Origin: Diplodia intermedia
Taxonomy: Eukaryota > Ascomycota > Dothideomycetes > Botryosphaeriales > Botryosphaeriaceae
NCBI GenBank assembly: GCA_021495925.1
Contig: JAKEKT010000041.1
Span: 62,001-126,000, forward strand
Direction: 5' to 3'
Length of the DNA stretch: 64,000 nt
The position numbers were made by a program, and so were the translations under genes. This document shows, piece by piece, positions 43,328 to 53,623 of the stretch. Under the pieces are notes generated by a model. It searched no databases and was not told the origin of the DNA. It worked only from the letters and a program-made list of their open reading frames with translations. How positions within the stretch are numbered: position 1 is the first letter of the stretch; the number at the start of each line of letters is the position of its first letter.

Positions 43328-45180
43328 TCAACCCCGCCCCACATACGCCGTGTACTCCAGCCCCCCTTCCTCTCTGTACTCAAACCTGCTCTCACTTGTC
43401 ACCGTCATCATCTCCACCGCCCCATTGGCATCCATATGACCATGGACGACACTGCTTCTGCCCGCGTGCGGCGGACTTGGCGACCTGGCCCCCTGGTGCA
43501 TGGCTGCAAGGCCAACACTATCAGTAGCAGCCAGCCCTCCTCTGCCCCTCTCCTCCGAGCTCACCGTCGCCTCCCTGGTGACCTTGATGCCGCCCAACGC
43601 GCCGTTGTCACTCCTCCTCCTGCTGACAGCGCTGCCTTTCACGCTCTTCAACCCCCGACCGTCAGCGACTTGCTCGCCACCATCACCCCTCTGCCGCTCA
43701 TCCCCTCCCCCCTCCTCTTGTTCTTCCAAGATGGTGGTAGTAGTACTGTCAGTCTTCACAACAGCATCCCTGACCGACGACGAAGCCGACGATCCATCTG
43801 CCGCACTGCCGCGGCCGCTACCTCCATCAACCTCGACAACAGTGGCAAAGATTCTCTCCTTACTATCCCACCCCCCACCCACCACGCCTTCTTCAACGTC
43901 ATCATGATACGTCGTCGGCAACGCATTGACACTCCGCAGCTTACCCCTGCGAGCCGGCTTCGACAGACTGCTCTTCAGCGGGAGGGAGTTGGCACCGTCC
44001 GTGTTGCGGTTTGACGAGGGGCCGTACCGAGAGAGGCCGGACGACGAGTAGGCCTTCTCGACGCCGCGCCGGAAGAGCGGGTAGATCATGGGCGCGTTGC
44101 CGATGACGACGGCGACGAAAGTCTCGCGGCAGGCCCAGCTGCCGGCGGCTTGGGCGCCGTTGACGGGGTCCTGTCGCGATTGTTAGTAACGTTCCAGAAA
44201 GGAGAGGGGGAGGGGAAAGGAAGAAAGACCGACCTTGATGATCAGCGCGCACCGCAGGATGCCGGCCATCATGACGAAGACGCCACCCCCGAAGACCAGA
44301 ATCAGCGACAACTTGCGCTTGATCTCCAGGTTCGCCTTCCACAGCATGGGCATCGGGATGGACATCAGGTATGCGTCCGTCACGACGTTGAGGACGACGG
44401 TGACGTAGAGGTCGATCTTCGAGACGGCGGGCTGGCAGTGATCTAGGAAGTAACGGAAAGGCTTTAGTAAACGATGTGGAAGCTGGGGAGAATTTTGATG
44501 AGGGTTGCAAGGACGTACTGCCAGGATCGGGGTAGATCTGCCAGTTGGCGCTGAACGGCCGGCAGCCCAATAAGATGGACAATTCAGTCGCAACGTAGGT
44601 GATGGCTATCAGGACGTAGCCGATCTTCACGCGTACCTCCAGGTGGTGGATGCCTAATCTGTGTGCGTGAAGTTTCCAGTCAGCAAAGACATGTACGCAG
44701 AACCAAATACCAAGAATCATGGTCTTACGTCAACCGCGAGTAGAAATGGCACATGCAAAGCTTCAGCGTCCACAGCAACAGCGTGTATAAACTCCACCCG
44801 ACCAGCTGTGTCTTGGAGCCGCCGACGCGCAGGTGATACTCGTGTGAGGTCGGATCCAGTGTTCGTCGTTGCTCGTCCATCATGCCGTTGTTCGCTAGAC
44901 CAAACCACCAGGCACCGACAGCGTACGCAGTCGCGGTTTCGAGGGAATAGATGACCTGCAATGAATGGAAAAGGGCGGCACCGCCCCTAGGCAATTAGTC
45001 CAAGCCTTCCATAGAAGCAAAGAAGGAAGGGAAACTTACAGCGGCACCGCACATAAGGTAGTCATCGAACTGAAGGTTCGTCACGCCCACCGAAGTCGTG
45101 CGCGCGATGACTCTTAGCGCAATGACGACGATTCCCACGCCAAGCAGCGAGAAAGCCTCGGTTGTGAAAGAGCTCGCCAT
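43328..45180 (-). CDS. Fungal rhodopsin-domain integral membrane protein (Pth11/SAT5-like)
   Basis: Exons complement(43328..44170, 44234..44442, 44519..44658, 44729..44955, 45040..45180), 519 residues. All four introns are in phase with GT..AG ends; the last donor, AAG|GTCGGT, is weak but supported by phase and family fit. The first 245 residues hold seven hydrophobic helices, with the family marks LRVIARTTSVGVTNLQFDDY after helix 1, YTLLLWTLKLCMCHFYSRLT, CRPFSANWQIYPDPGNHCQP (lumenal cysteines) and ILRCALIIKDPVNGA before helix 7, then VAVVIGNAPMIYPLFRRG. The cytosolic tail (about 260 residues) is Ser/Gly/Glu-rich and disordered. This family includes proposed non-canonical GPCR-like surface sensors; ligands are mostly unknown and no retinal lysine is implied. 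The gene is divergent from the flavin monooxygenase across 1.16 kb. Confidence 0.87.
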
Positions 45181-46335
45181 CCTGGTTCGACACTGTCGTC
45201 TTTCGTGCACTGCTGTCAAGAAGAGGGAAAAGCGGCGGCTGAATAGCACAGAAAGCGGCGACGAGACGGCATCGGAGGATAATAAAAAGAAGGCTTTTGC
45301 AAAACGCCGGACAGAAGGGACCAGCCGAGGAGGGCGTGTGATGCACAGGGCTGTTGCCGGCTGGCCTGTTCGCCGCTTTCTCACTGCCGAGGGCGAGTAG
45401 GTTTCGGGATGCTCTGCAAGGCGGCGCTACCTCGAGCAGTGCGAGACGCTGTTCTACGTACGAAGGGGCAAGGATTTGCGGCTTTGCACTAAGCAACACA
45501 TGGCGGCTTCATGTTATTGTGGACATTACTCTCCAATCGGGCTCTAGAGCAACCGATAATGGGCGGGCTGGGAAAGGGGTGACAGATAACGGCGGCCACT
45601 ACAGGCAAGCGAGGCGGAGAAAGGGTAGAGGCAGCCCAAGGCCAATGTTTGCTCCACTGCCCTGTAGAAAAAGCAATGGTGAAGAAGGAAGGAGCCGAGT
45701 CGATTTACCGCGAGCGGTACGGCAGCGGGGGCTCACCACCACGCCCCCCGAATTAGCTATGCAGGATTGCAGGAGGTGCTGAGGCTTGCTGCGGCGTTTT
45801 CCCTCGGGGAGGATCGAGATGGCGCAGAGAAATGGCGGTTCGGGAATCGTGGAAGGCGGGGCGTAGATCCGATTAGGCGCCGTGGTGGCGGGCCCACAGG
45901 CGCTCGGCTACGAGCAGACGCGTACTTGCGGGCTCCTTCGCGCGGGACTGTGTATAGCCTCGACCGCATTCCGGCCGACAAGAAACCAGATGAGTTTGTG
46001 AAGAACGATCTGCCTTCTGATGCGCTGCAGGGACTGTCTGCTCGGCCCCGGCACAGAACAGGCCCTAGCCAGGAAGCCGGACGCGATCCCTGGCGCTGGG
46101 TCGGGGAAGCATCCCGCTGGACCGCGGGACCGCTGGACCCTGGATTTGCTGTGCAACGGCCAATCTTGACCCTATCAGGAAATGAGCCCCCCAGTCTGAC
46201 GGCTGTTCCCGAACATCCTCCGCGCCGCTGATTTCCCAATTCTTCTTCTCCCCTCTCCTCTCCTCTCCAGGAAAGAGATAAATCTCCGTGCCTGTCGGCT
46301 GCTTTGCCCTGACCCACAAGGAAGCAAGAAAAACC
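45181..46335. other. Divergent promoter region, 1.16 kb
   Basis: Lies between the start codons of the rhodopsin-domain gene (-) and the flavin monooxygenase gene (+). No coding signal. The last 80 bp before ATG 46336 are CT-rich (TTCTTCTCCCCTCTCCTCTC). Shared regulation of the two genes is possible but not shown. Confidence 0.5.
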
Positions 46336-48197
46336 ATGGAATGCTTCGACCTCATCGTCATTGGAGCTGGTAAGCCCCGCCGCGACCCACTCGATCCTTC
46401 TCGACCCAGCAGGGATGCATCAACAGCTTCTCGATCTCAACGCCGATATTGGCCGTCGAGATCGAATTGACTTTCTGCAGACGGAATCTGTCGTCCACTG
46501 TTCGCTGACACCCATCTCCAGGCTGGTATGGGCTGGCCGCGGCCAAGACATACATCGAGCTGCACCCGGATGAGCACGTCCTCGTCCTGGACGGCGCCCC
46601 CAGCATCGGCGGCGTCTGGTGCCGTGAGCGGCTGTACCCGGGCCTGAAGTCCAACAACATGCTCGGCACCTACGAGTACAGCGACTTCCCCATGGACACG
46701 GCCACCTTCGGCGTCAAGCCCGGCGAGCACATCCCGGGCACCGTCGTGCACAAGTACCTGGTCGCCTACGCCGAGCACTTTGGCGTCTACAAGCGCATCC
46801 GCCTCAACACGCGCGTCGAGTCTGCCGAAGAGAGCGGCGACGGCGCGAACGACTGGGTGCTGAACGTGCTCAACGTCGCCACGGGCGAGACGGCGGCGTT
46901 GAAGACGGAGAAGCTGGTTGTTGCCACGGGCATGACGTCTGAGCCCAACCTCCCGACCTTCGTCGGCCAGGACGACTTCAGAAGCACGATATTCCACGCA
47001 AAGGATTTCGCAGACCACGCCGACACGCTGAAGACTGCTCGCAGCGTGGCGGTGCTGGGCGGCGCCAAGTCCGCCTGGGACGCAGCCTATGCGTACGCTG
47101 CGGCCGGCGTCCCCGTGGACATGATCGTCCGCAAAAGCGGCCGCGGGCCCGTCTGGATGGCGCCGCCGTACGTGACGCCGCTGAAGAGGTGGCTGGAGAA
47201 GCTCGTCCACACCCGTTTCCTGACCTGGTTCAGCCCCTGCATCTGGGGCGACGAAGACGGCTACGGCAGCGTCAGAGGCTTCCTGCACGGCACATGGTTC
47301 GGCCGCAAGATCGTGGACACCTTTTGGCACATTCTCGGGAACGACGTCGTCACGCTCATCGGCTTCGACAAGCACGCAGAGGTCAAGAAGCTGAAGCCGT
47401 GGCACGGCGCTCTCTGGATCGGCAGTGGTCTCAGCATCCTGAACTACCCGACTGACTTCTTCGAGTTCGTCCGCAACGGCACAATCCGCGTGCACCTGGC
47501 AGATGTGACGCGGTTGTCTGAGAAGACGATCCATTTGTCAAATGGCGAGGAAGTCACGGCTGACGCTCTCCTTTGCGCAACGGGCTGGAAGCCGCGGCCG
47601 CCGATCAACTTCCTGCCTCCCGGATCCGCTGCTGAGCTTGGTCTGCCCTACTACTCCCCCGCTCCCGATGTTATGGCCCAGAAAGCGGATGCCGCCATCC
47701 TAGAAAGGTTCCCGCGCCTGAAGGATCAGCCGAACATCAGCAAGTCTGAGCGGAGCGCGCGTGAGGGTGAGACGCCGAACCAGCCGTTTCGCCTGTATCG
47801 CTTCATCGCTCCACTGTCGACCCTTCAAAAGAGGAACATCGCCTTTGCTGGCATGGCCATGACCATCTCCACCTCGATCACCTCGCAGATGCATGGTCTG
47901 TGGATCTCGGCGTACTTTGATGGGAAGCTGGATCGTCAGCCCTCTGAAGAGAAGGCAAGCTGGGAGACCATGCTGCACTCCCAATTCGGCAAGTGGAGGT
48001 ACCCTTTGGGTTACGGCGCAAGGCTACCGGATTTTGTTTTTGATACCGTGCCGTACCTAGACATGCTTTTGCGCGACGTTGGTTTGGAGGGCCACAGGAA
48101 GAAGAGCAAGTTTGCGGAGATTATGGAGCCTTATGGGCCCGACGATTACAAGGGCTTGTCGAGCGAGTGGGCGCAGAAGCATAGGATTTCAGCATGA
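46336..48197 (+). CDS. FAD-dependent monooxygenase (flavin-containing monooxygenase-like)
   Basis: Exons 46336..46369 and 46522..48197, 569 residues. The tiny first exon encodes MECFDLIVIGAG; the intron (GCTG|GTAAGC to CTCCAG|GCTGG) restores the Rossmann motif GAGWYGLAAAKTY (10-22) for FAD. Then come GGVWCRERLYPGLKSN (flavin-proximal GGxW) and a second dinucleotide motif VLGGAKSAWDAAY (from 189) for NADPH, followed by LLCATGWKPRPP, the ATG motif of class B flavoproteins. The length suits FMO or Baeyer-Villiger type relatives. The second motif reads GGAKSA rather than the common GxGxSA. These enzymes oxygenate N, S or carbonyl carbon using NADPH and O2; the substrate is unknown. A hydrophobic, aromatic middle (LVHTRFLTWFSPCIWG) may be substrate- or membrane-contacting. 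Neighbours suggest a tailoring role. Confidence 0.9.
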
Positions 48198-48358
48198 GGA
48201 CTCACGAGGGACAGGGAATCAAAAGCACAACATGTTTAGGCTGGCGGTAGAAACAGCAACAAGAGAAACACAAATTCGAGCTTCAGGGTATCCTTAGGAA
48301 AAAGTACGTTCGGGCCGCCTCCGGTCGTGTTCCCTCCTGTGAAAAGGGCAGCTTCGCG

Positions 48359-49075
48359 TCAATGACATGGTGTCCCGCATGTCGACAAGGGGATACAGTC
48401 ACACCTCGTGCAGAGCCTATCCACCTCTTCCCTGTGATCGCTCAGCACCTTCAGTGACATGGTCTTGATCTTCCATTCTCCGTCGGCCTTGGCAAACTCG
48501 AATTCGTAGGGACCGCAATAGTCACAATTGGCGGTGGCATCTTCGTCTGCGTCCTCTTGGGTGGTATCAACGCCCATGGACATGGCACTCAGCAATGTTT
48601 CCGGCGCCTTTGCAGCTTCGGCGGGCCGTTGATACCACAGATTGGCGGTGCCCGTCGCGCGTTCATCGGGCCAGTGCGGATCGAGGTCCAGATGGACGTC
48701 GGAGAAGAAGGTACTGTCGTACCAGACCGGGGTCATGCCGGCGGCGGCGCAGAAGATTTCTCTACGGCCGCGCAGCTGGCCAAAATACTCGAAACTCAGG
48801 ACGGCATCCTCGGCGAAGATCTCGCTCCAGATGCGCCACTCTTGGGCGCTGGCATAGGTGCAGTAGCCACGCAGCAAAGCGGCCAGACAGGCTTTGGCCG
48901 CGCGCTCAGCGGCGGCGATTTCGCAGTCGTCGTCATGCTTAGCAGCTCCTGCTGACGGAGACGTCGGGGTCTGGCTGGGGCTGGGCGGCTGATACTGCGG
49001 GCGTTTCTTGTTTCGTGGTTCATGTTGCTGGAGGGGCGTTGACGGGGAGGGCGGGGCGGAGGGCGAGTCGGCCAT
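48359..49075 (-). CDS. SnoaL-like (NTF2-fold) protein
   Basis: An intronless gene for 238 residues from ATG 49075 (MADSPSAPPSPST). The first 55 residues are Pro/Ser/Gln-rich. From about 60 an NTF2-like cone is suggested: KACLAALLRGYCTYASAQEW (helix), RIWSEIFAEDAVLSFEYFGQ with LRGRREI (the W-x-x-x-F-x-x-D-A-V-L-x-F pattern of SnoaL-like domains), then TGTANLWYQRPAE, YEFEFAKADGEWKIKTMSLK (final strands). The domain serves as polyketide cyclase, dehydratase, isomerase or simple binding protein; the catalytic role here is not readable. Cysteines cluster in the tail (CTRCDCIPLSTCGTPC), unusual for the fold and possibly metal-binding or disulphide-linked. It is divergent from the O-methyltransferase gene across 526 bp, and its 3' end is 161 bp from the monooxygenase stop. 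Confidence 0.8.
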   Translation of the reverse strand: MADSPSAPPSPSTPLQQHEPRNKKRPQYQPPSPSQTPTSPSAGAAKHDDDCEIAAAERAAKACLAALLRGYCTYASAQEWRIWSEIFAEDAVLSFEYFGQLRGRREIFCAAAGMTPVWYDSTFFSDVHLDLDPHWPDERATGTANLWYQRPAEAAKAPETLLSAMSMGVDTTQEDADEDATANCDYCGPYEFEFAKADGEWKIKTMSLKVLSDHREEVDRLCTRCDCIPLSTCGTPCH

Positions 49076-49601
49076 GGTTGCACGGGACGAGATGAGATGA
49101 GCCACGCGCCCGAAGCGGAATGGTTTGCGATGGGAAGGCTCGACGGCGATTGGACGGGGCGGCGCTGTGTCGACGGCAGCGACAGGATGCAGAGCTCAGC
49201 AGCACAGGGACGCTCATAAATGGAGACCGGCCAGGGGCATGCGCTCGGGATGCTTTGCCTTCTGCAACCAAGACGCGGGGCAGAAAGTGAAAGTGGTGCG
49301 GAGTGGAGAGAGACATGGATGGTTTGCGAGTCGGGTGAGAGCTCGTTCGGATGCCTTAAGTTCCCGGCTCCCGTCCTGGCGCTTCCTACCCCGGCTAGCG
49401 GCCCTCTCTCTTGCTCTTTCCCGGCCACGAAGCCCTCATGCTGCAAACCATCCCGCTTTCGTCTGCCCACGCCATGGAAGTGTCCGTGGAGAACAGGCGG
49501 CAGCAATGCGCCAGCCAGTATGACCGCCCGCGGCCGCAACGGCGAAGGAGCATATAAACCTCACATCTGCTGGCCTTCTGGAATCATCATCAGCTCCAAC
49601 A
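49076..49601. other. Divergent promoter region, 526 bp
   Basis: Shared by the SnoaL-like gene (-) and the O-methyltransferase gene (+). It contains the methyltransferase TATA box annotated separately. No coding signal. Confidence 0.5.
49553..49558 (+). promoter_or_regulatory. TATA box of O-methyltransferase gene
   Basis: CATATAAACC, with TATAAA 44 bp before ATG 49602. The short distance implies a leader of about 15 nt if this box is used. Strong TATA boxes are common in regulated rather than housekeeping fungal genes. Confidence 0.6.
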
Positions 49602-51056
49602 ATGTCGGCTCCTCCCACCACTCTGGATTCCATTGCCACGCGCACTGCCTCGATCCAAGATGCCATCTCCCGCGTCACCTCCGCTGCCGAGTCATATGCC
49701 GACATATCCCGCAGATCCTCCTCCGCCGCCGAGACCACTGCAGCCCAGAATGCTCTCGCTCTGGAGGCCAAGAAGCTCCAGCTCGAAGCTCAAGGGCCAA
49801 TGGGCAGCATTTTGGAGCTGATTCAAACCGTCTGTGGGCCCGTGGATTTCTTCACGCACGGGAACGTACTGACTATATCTCACAGGGCTGCCAAGCCGCT
49901 GTCATCAGGGCGCTGCTAGAGATTGGCGTCTTCAACGCACTCCCCGCAGATGGCACGCCCATGGCGGCGGACGAATTGCTGCCGAAGTTGGAAGTGCCTG
50001 TCGACAAGACACTTCTTGGTGAGCCGGCTTGCGCGGCATCGCGGAAAGAATGGCTAAACTAACAGTAACATCAGTCCGTCTCCTACGCATGGTCACCGCC
50101 ACCGGCACATTGGCCGAAGTCGACGAGGAAACGTATGCCCAGACGCCTTTCTCTACCATGCTCACCCACCCCGACTTCATCGCCACCTACAAGCACATCA
50201 TGGACGAGGCCTGGCCCGCCATCGCCTTCATGACCCAGTACTTCAATGCCAACAAGTGGCAGCAGCCCACTGACCCCACCAACACCCCGTACACCTTCGC
50301 CCACCGTACGGGCGGTAAGGAGGTGTGGACGCACATCGCTCAGTTTCCCGACCGCCAAAGCAACTCGAATCGCGCAATGAAAGTGCAGGCCTTCGATTCT
50401 GTATGGTCCATTGGGCTGTACCCGTTCGCCGAGAAGCTGGCGGAGCTGTCGTCGCCCACCGACAGCGACGAGACGCCACTCGTCGTGGATGTGGGCGGCG
50501 GCGCGGGCCACACGTCAAAAACGATCAGGGAGCTGTGCGCCGGCGTCAAGGGCCGCGTCGTGCTGCAGGACCTGGCCGAAGTGGTCAAAGACGCACCGAT
50601 CGTTGACGGTGTAGTGAGCGTGGCGCACGACTTCTTCGCGCCACAGCCCGTCAAAGGTAAGCCGCTTTCTCACTTGCCAAAAGCTCCCTTCGCCTCGCCC
50701 CTCTCATCACTCTTTCACATGGGCGGACCGCTGACCAAACCAAAACAGGCGCGTACATATACTACCTCCGCCGCATCCTCCACGACTGGGCCGACCCGTC
50801 CAGCGTCGCCATTCTGAAGCAGCTCGCCGCGGCCATGTCCGACTCGTCGCGCGTCGTCATAGCAGAGCAGATCCTGCCGACCAAGGACGTACCCGCCCAG
50901 AGCGCCATGATTGACATAATCATGATGACCATGACCGGCACCGAGCGCACCGAGCGACAGTGGAATGAACTGATGGCGCAGGCAGGATTAAAGGTGGAGC
51001 GGATTTACAGGAACCCCGGAACGCTGTTTGGCGCGATTGAGGCGAAGTTGGCGTAG
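49602..51056 (+). CDS. SAM-dependent O-methyltransferase (plant/fungal family 2)
   Basis: Exons about 49602..49829, 49886..50018, 50075..50656 and 50749..51056, 416 residues. The first donor is uncertain: CCC|GTGGAT at 49842 would lengthen exon 1 by four codons. The other junctions are clear (CTTG|GTGAGC to CATCAG|TCCGT, CAAAG|GTAAGC to AAACAG|GCGCG). The N-terminal helical dimerisation part includes VIRALLEIGVFNALPADG and VRLLRMVTATGTL. SAM motif I is PLVVDVGGGAGHTSKTIREL (Asp259); RVVLQDLAEVVKDAP follows. The catalytic base sits in YLRRILHDWADPSSV (His326), then RVVIAEQILP. The family methylates phenolic hydroxyls in secondary metabolites, as in the sterigmatocystin and aflatoxin pathways; the substrate here is unknown. 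An assembly gap starts 18 bp after the stop codon. Confidence 0.92.
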
Positions 51057-51072
51057 AGGATGAAGTGGTTCT

Positions 51073-51074
<2 letters not shown>

Positions 51075-51152
<78 letters not shown>

Positions 51153-51195
51153 NNNNNNNNNNTTGTTTTTTTCCCCCCCCCCCCCCCCCCCCCCC
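51075..51195. other. Assembly gap: 78 G, 10 N, then T-rich linker and 23 C
   Basis: Positions 51075-51152 are uninterrupted G, 51153-51162 are N, 51163-51172 read TTGTTTTTTT, and 51173-51195 are uninterrupted C. A fixed 10-N block is usually a placeholder of unknown size. The flanking homopolymers are probably sequencing or gap-extension artefacts rather than genomic sequence. Confidence 0.9.
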
Positions 51196-51203
51196 TATTC
51201 TTT

Positions 51204-51236
51204 GCGGCGGCGGCGGCGGCAGCAGCAGCAGCAGCG
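51204..51236. repeat. GGC/GCA trinucleotide repeat beside the gap
   Basis: Five to six GGC units run into five AGC units just right of the gap. Low-complexity sequence here may be why the assembly broke. Confidence 0.75.
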
Positions 51237-51614
51237 TCTCTGGAGGCGGTGCTGGAGGAAGGAGGTGAGATACACATGGCGATGGACCGAGAGGGGCGGT
51301 ATATATCTCTCTCTACTCAAAAATACTAGTATAGACTCCACTCTCCCAAGCCCTCTCTGATCGCCCGAGCCTTGGCCTTTTGATTGCTGCAAGGGTGTCA
51401 CGTAAGGTGGTGTACATTATGGGGGGTGATGTACGCATTCATTGTTCTATCTACGAGCTTGTCTCTGTTTTCCGATTCCCTACAGGATCAGTACTCACGC
51501 AGCAGTGGTAATCTCTTCGCTGTGAGACAGAAAACACAATCAGTCTCCATTGATGAGGTGCTGGATCACTGTCTACGGCAACAAATGGAAGACTGGAAAC
51601 TCCCTGCCTGAGCG

Positions 51615-52709
51615 TTAGCCCCTCGAGGAACCATTGGCCCCTCCATTCAGGGAACCATGTGTATCCGAGTCTGACAGCGGGGAGGAAACCGCCGAAGCGA
51701 TGGACATGACAGATGCAAAATCCTCTGGTGGCGTCCTTCCTAAGCCGCACTCAGTTCCGACGGAGAACTCCTTGACTACTTGCGAAGCCGTCGCAATTCT
51801 GCGGCGTGTTCCCTCCTCATCACCAGCATGAACGAGTCCCAAGTACAGTTCGGTTGGACCTAGCTTAAGACTCTTGAGAGGTGCGACGTATTCGGCGTCG
51901 TCTCTTTCCTTGGGAACGGGCATGTGAAAATAGGTGATGGGCCTTTGTGTGTTTTGCATGAGAGTGTTCGCCACATCAACGAGAAGCCCCATGTCTTTCG
52001 GCTCGAAGAAGTGGTGATGGCCCAAGTCGCCATAGCAAAGGTGGATGCCCATCTCAACCTGCGGACTGACGGCATTCGTTAGGCGTGTGTGCTGTTGGTC
52101 GAGATGCTCACGGACGGGCGAGAACCACGGCTTAAAGTGCGGCCAAATAGCGCCTTCTAGCATGGCGAATTCGGCAGCAACGTCCCACTGAATGACGAGA
52201 TCCTCGGGCGGGATAGCCCGCTCGATCTTCCGTAGATCGCGCACAAGGGCAGCTTCGTAGAGCGGCTCGATGGCAGGCTGGTAGGGTTCCGCGATGAGGA
52301 CCATAGCATTGGGCGGCGTAGGAAGGGAAACCTGGAATTTGACACCTGTCGGAACAGCGCCCTCCTTACGGAGCTTGGCAAAGAGCTGGTATGACTCGAT
52401 GGCGGCCACGTCGTAGCCGGTGTGAAGCTCGGGAAGAGTCTTCACGACTCGCTGGATTTCCTCGTCGGAGGGAACAGGGTCCATAGGAACGGTGTTGAAG
52501 GTCGTGTCATATTCGCGGAGGACCTGAGGAGCGTCCTTGAAGACGCCGCACTGCCAAAAAGTGAAGTTCGCACGGTGCTGCGTCTCGCCGTCTGGGATGC
52601 GCCGCAGTCTGCCGGGAAGCAGCTCCACGCTTTTGCGAAACACGTCCTCGGCAGAGGGGAGGCAGACGCTGCCCACCAGGTGGACGCCACGGACTTGAGC
52701 GGCAGCCAT
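51615..52709 (-). CDS. UROD/MetE-superfamily protein with MetE-like HxC zinc-site residues
   Basis: An intronless gene for 364 residues from ATG 52709. It looks like a lone C-terminal-type (beta/alpha)8 barrel of the uroporphyrinogen decarboxylase / cobalamin-independent methionine synthase superfamily. VHLVGSVCLPSAEDVFRKSV opens the barrel; RIPDGETQHRANFTFWQ follows; LVIQWDVAAEFAMLEG (171-186) matches the IQ-x-D-E-P strand of MetE; GIHLCYGDLGHHHFF carries His223 and Cys225, like the HxC zinc ligands of MetE; and FSVGTECGLGRTPPEDF places Cys321 where MetE has its third cysteine-type ligand (CGLKTR). The MetE glutamate ligand strand (ITIE) aligns with ITYFH here, so that ligand is missing or replaced by histidine. 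MetE is about 750 residues, so this is half length. Function unknown; a thiol or thioether methyl transfer or lyase reaction is possible. Confidence 0.82.
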   Translation of the reverse strand: MAAAQVRGVHLVGSVCLPSAEDVFRKSVELLPGRLRRIPDGETQHRANFTFWQCGVFKDAPQVLREYDTTFNTVPMDPVPSDEEIQRVVKTLPELHTGYDVAAIESYQLFAKLRKEGAVPTGVKFQVSLPTPPNAMVLIAEPYQPAIEPLYEAALVRDLRKIERAIPPEDLVIQWDVAAEFAMLEGAIWPHFKPWFSPVREHLDQQHTRLTNAVSPQVEMGIHLCYGDLGHHHFFEPKDMGLLVDVANTLMQNTQRPITYFHMPVPKERDDAEYVAPLKSLKLGPTELYLGLVHAGDEEGTRRRIATASQVVKEFSVGTECGLGRTPPEDFASVMSIASAVSSPLSDSDTHGSLNGGANGSSRG

Positions 52710-53623
52710 AGTTGTGGAAACCCGGGGTTATAGAGCTAAAATGTTGTCGCAGGAGGAGCCAGGTGTAGGTAGGACAGAGTGTGGGGAAGAGTGCAGGCTG
52801 CGTGAAGAACGACAGCAGAGCTGGGCACTTAGGCATCACCTCGAAGAGCTGCAGGACCCACCGCAGATAGAAAGCTAGCAGCACTGGCAGCTGCATTCGG
52901 GCGGGGACCACGGCGCAGGCGCAGGCGCCGGGCACGGCTCTTAGGTTCTCGCTTAGAAGGTTCCGTGTAGTTAAAGATCACCGGGGGGTCACGGCAGCGT
53001 GATGGAAATGCACCACGAAAAAGAAAACATGCAGCCTCGTCACGGAGAGAAAGCGAGACTGCGTCGTCGAGAGCGCTCATCGGAGCCACTCATTGTGGAC
53101 GTCGTGGCGTCGATGGTGGCCACGCTGCTGTCTGCGCAAAACCGGCGGGGGTGCTGACGTTGGAAGGATAGGCTGCGTAGTAGCTGAGTCGGTCGAATGA
53201 TGCATCAAAGGTAGAGTCGACGCTAGCGCAACGGGCGAGATGGCAGCGGGCACAGCGGGGGGGAAAGGCCGCTAGATAAAGGATCCTGCCGTCGCGGGCC
53301 AGCGCCCGCTAAGGCCGACCGTTTGGCGCGTGCCAGTCACCATGCAGTGCTACGCATCAGAAGCATCGACGGTGCTTGACGCTGGATGCTTGTCCGCCGC
53401 TTGCAGGCATCATCATTGAAGCACGAACACCGCTCAATGCCTTCCTGTGTCGAGCGAGTTTGGCGGGGAATGGTCTGCTGCTTCCCCGCCTGGACCTTCC
53501 GCGAGCGGCGTCATGATGACAAACGCCAACCACCCTTCCATCCACCGCCCGGGTGCCTGCTCGAGGACGTGGTCTATTTCAACGTGCCTCAATCCTTCGA
53601 TCATCTGCCCCCAAGCCATCGCC
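52710..53623. other. Divergent promoter region, 0.9 kb
   Basis: Between the MetE-like gene (-) and the UPF0303-type gene (+). Overlapping chance frames only. A TATAAC-like element lies 20-30 bp upstream of ATG 52709 on the minus strand, too close to be convincing. Confidence 0.45.

Larger units (their letters stand above)
51057..51614. other. Intergenic containing an assembly gap
   Basis: Starts with a few bases after the methyltransferase stop, then the G-run/N/C-run gap, then a GCG/GCA trinucleotide tract, and reaches the 3' end of the MetE-like gene (-). Real length and content are unknown because of the gap. Confidence 0.6.

Noticed and set aside
46437..47534. 365-codon open frame antisense to the flavin monooxygenase
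   Set aside because: Same antisense codon-bias effect; the sense gene has intact FAD and NADPH motifs.
51060..51360. Poly-Gly and poly-Pro proteins across the gap
   Set aside because: They are translations of the artefactual G and C runs and the N block.
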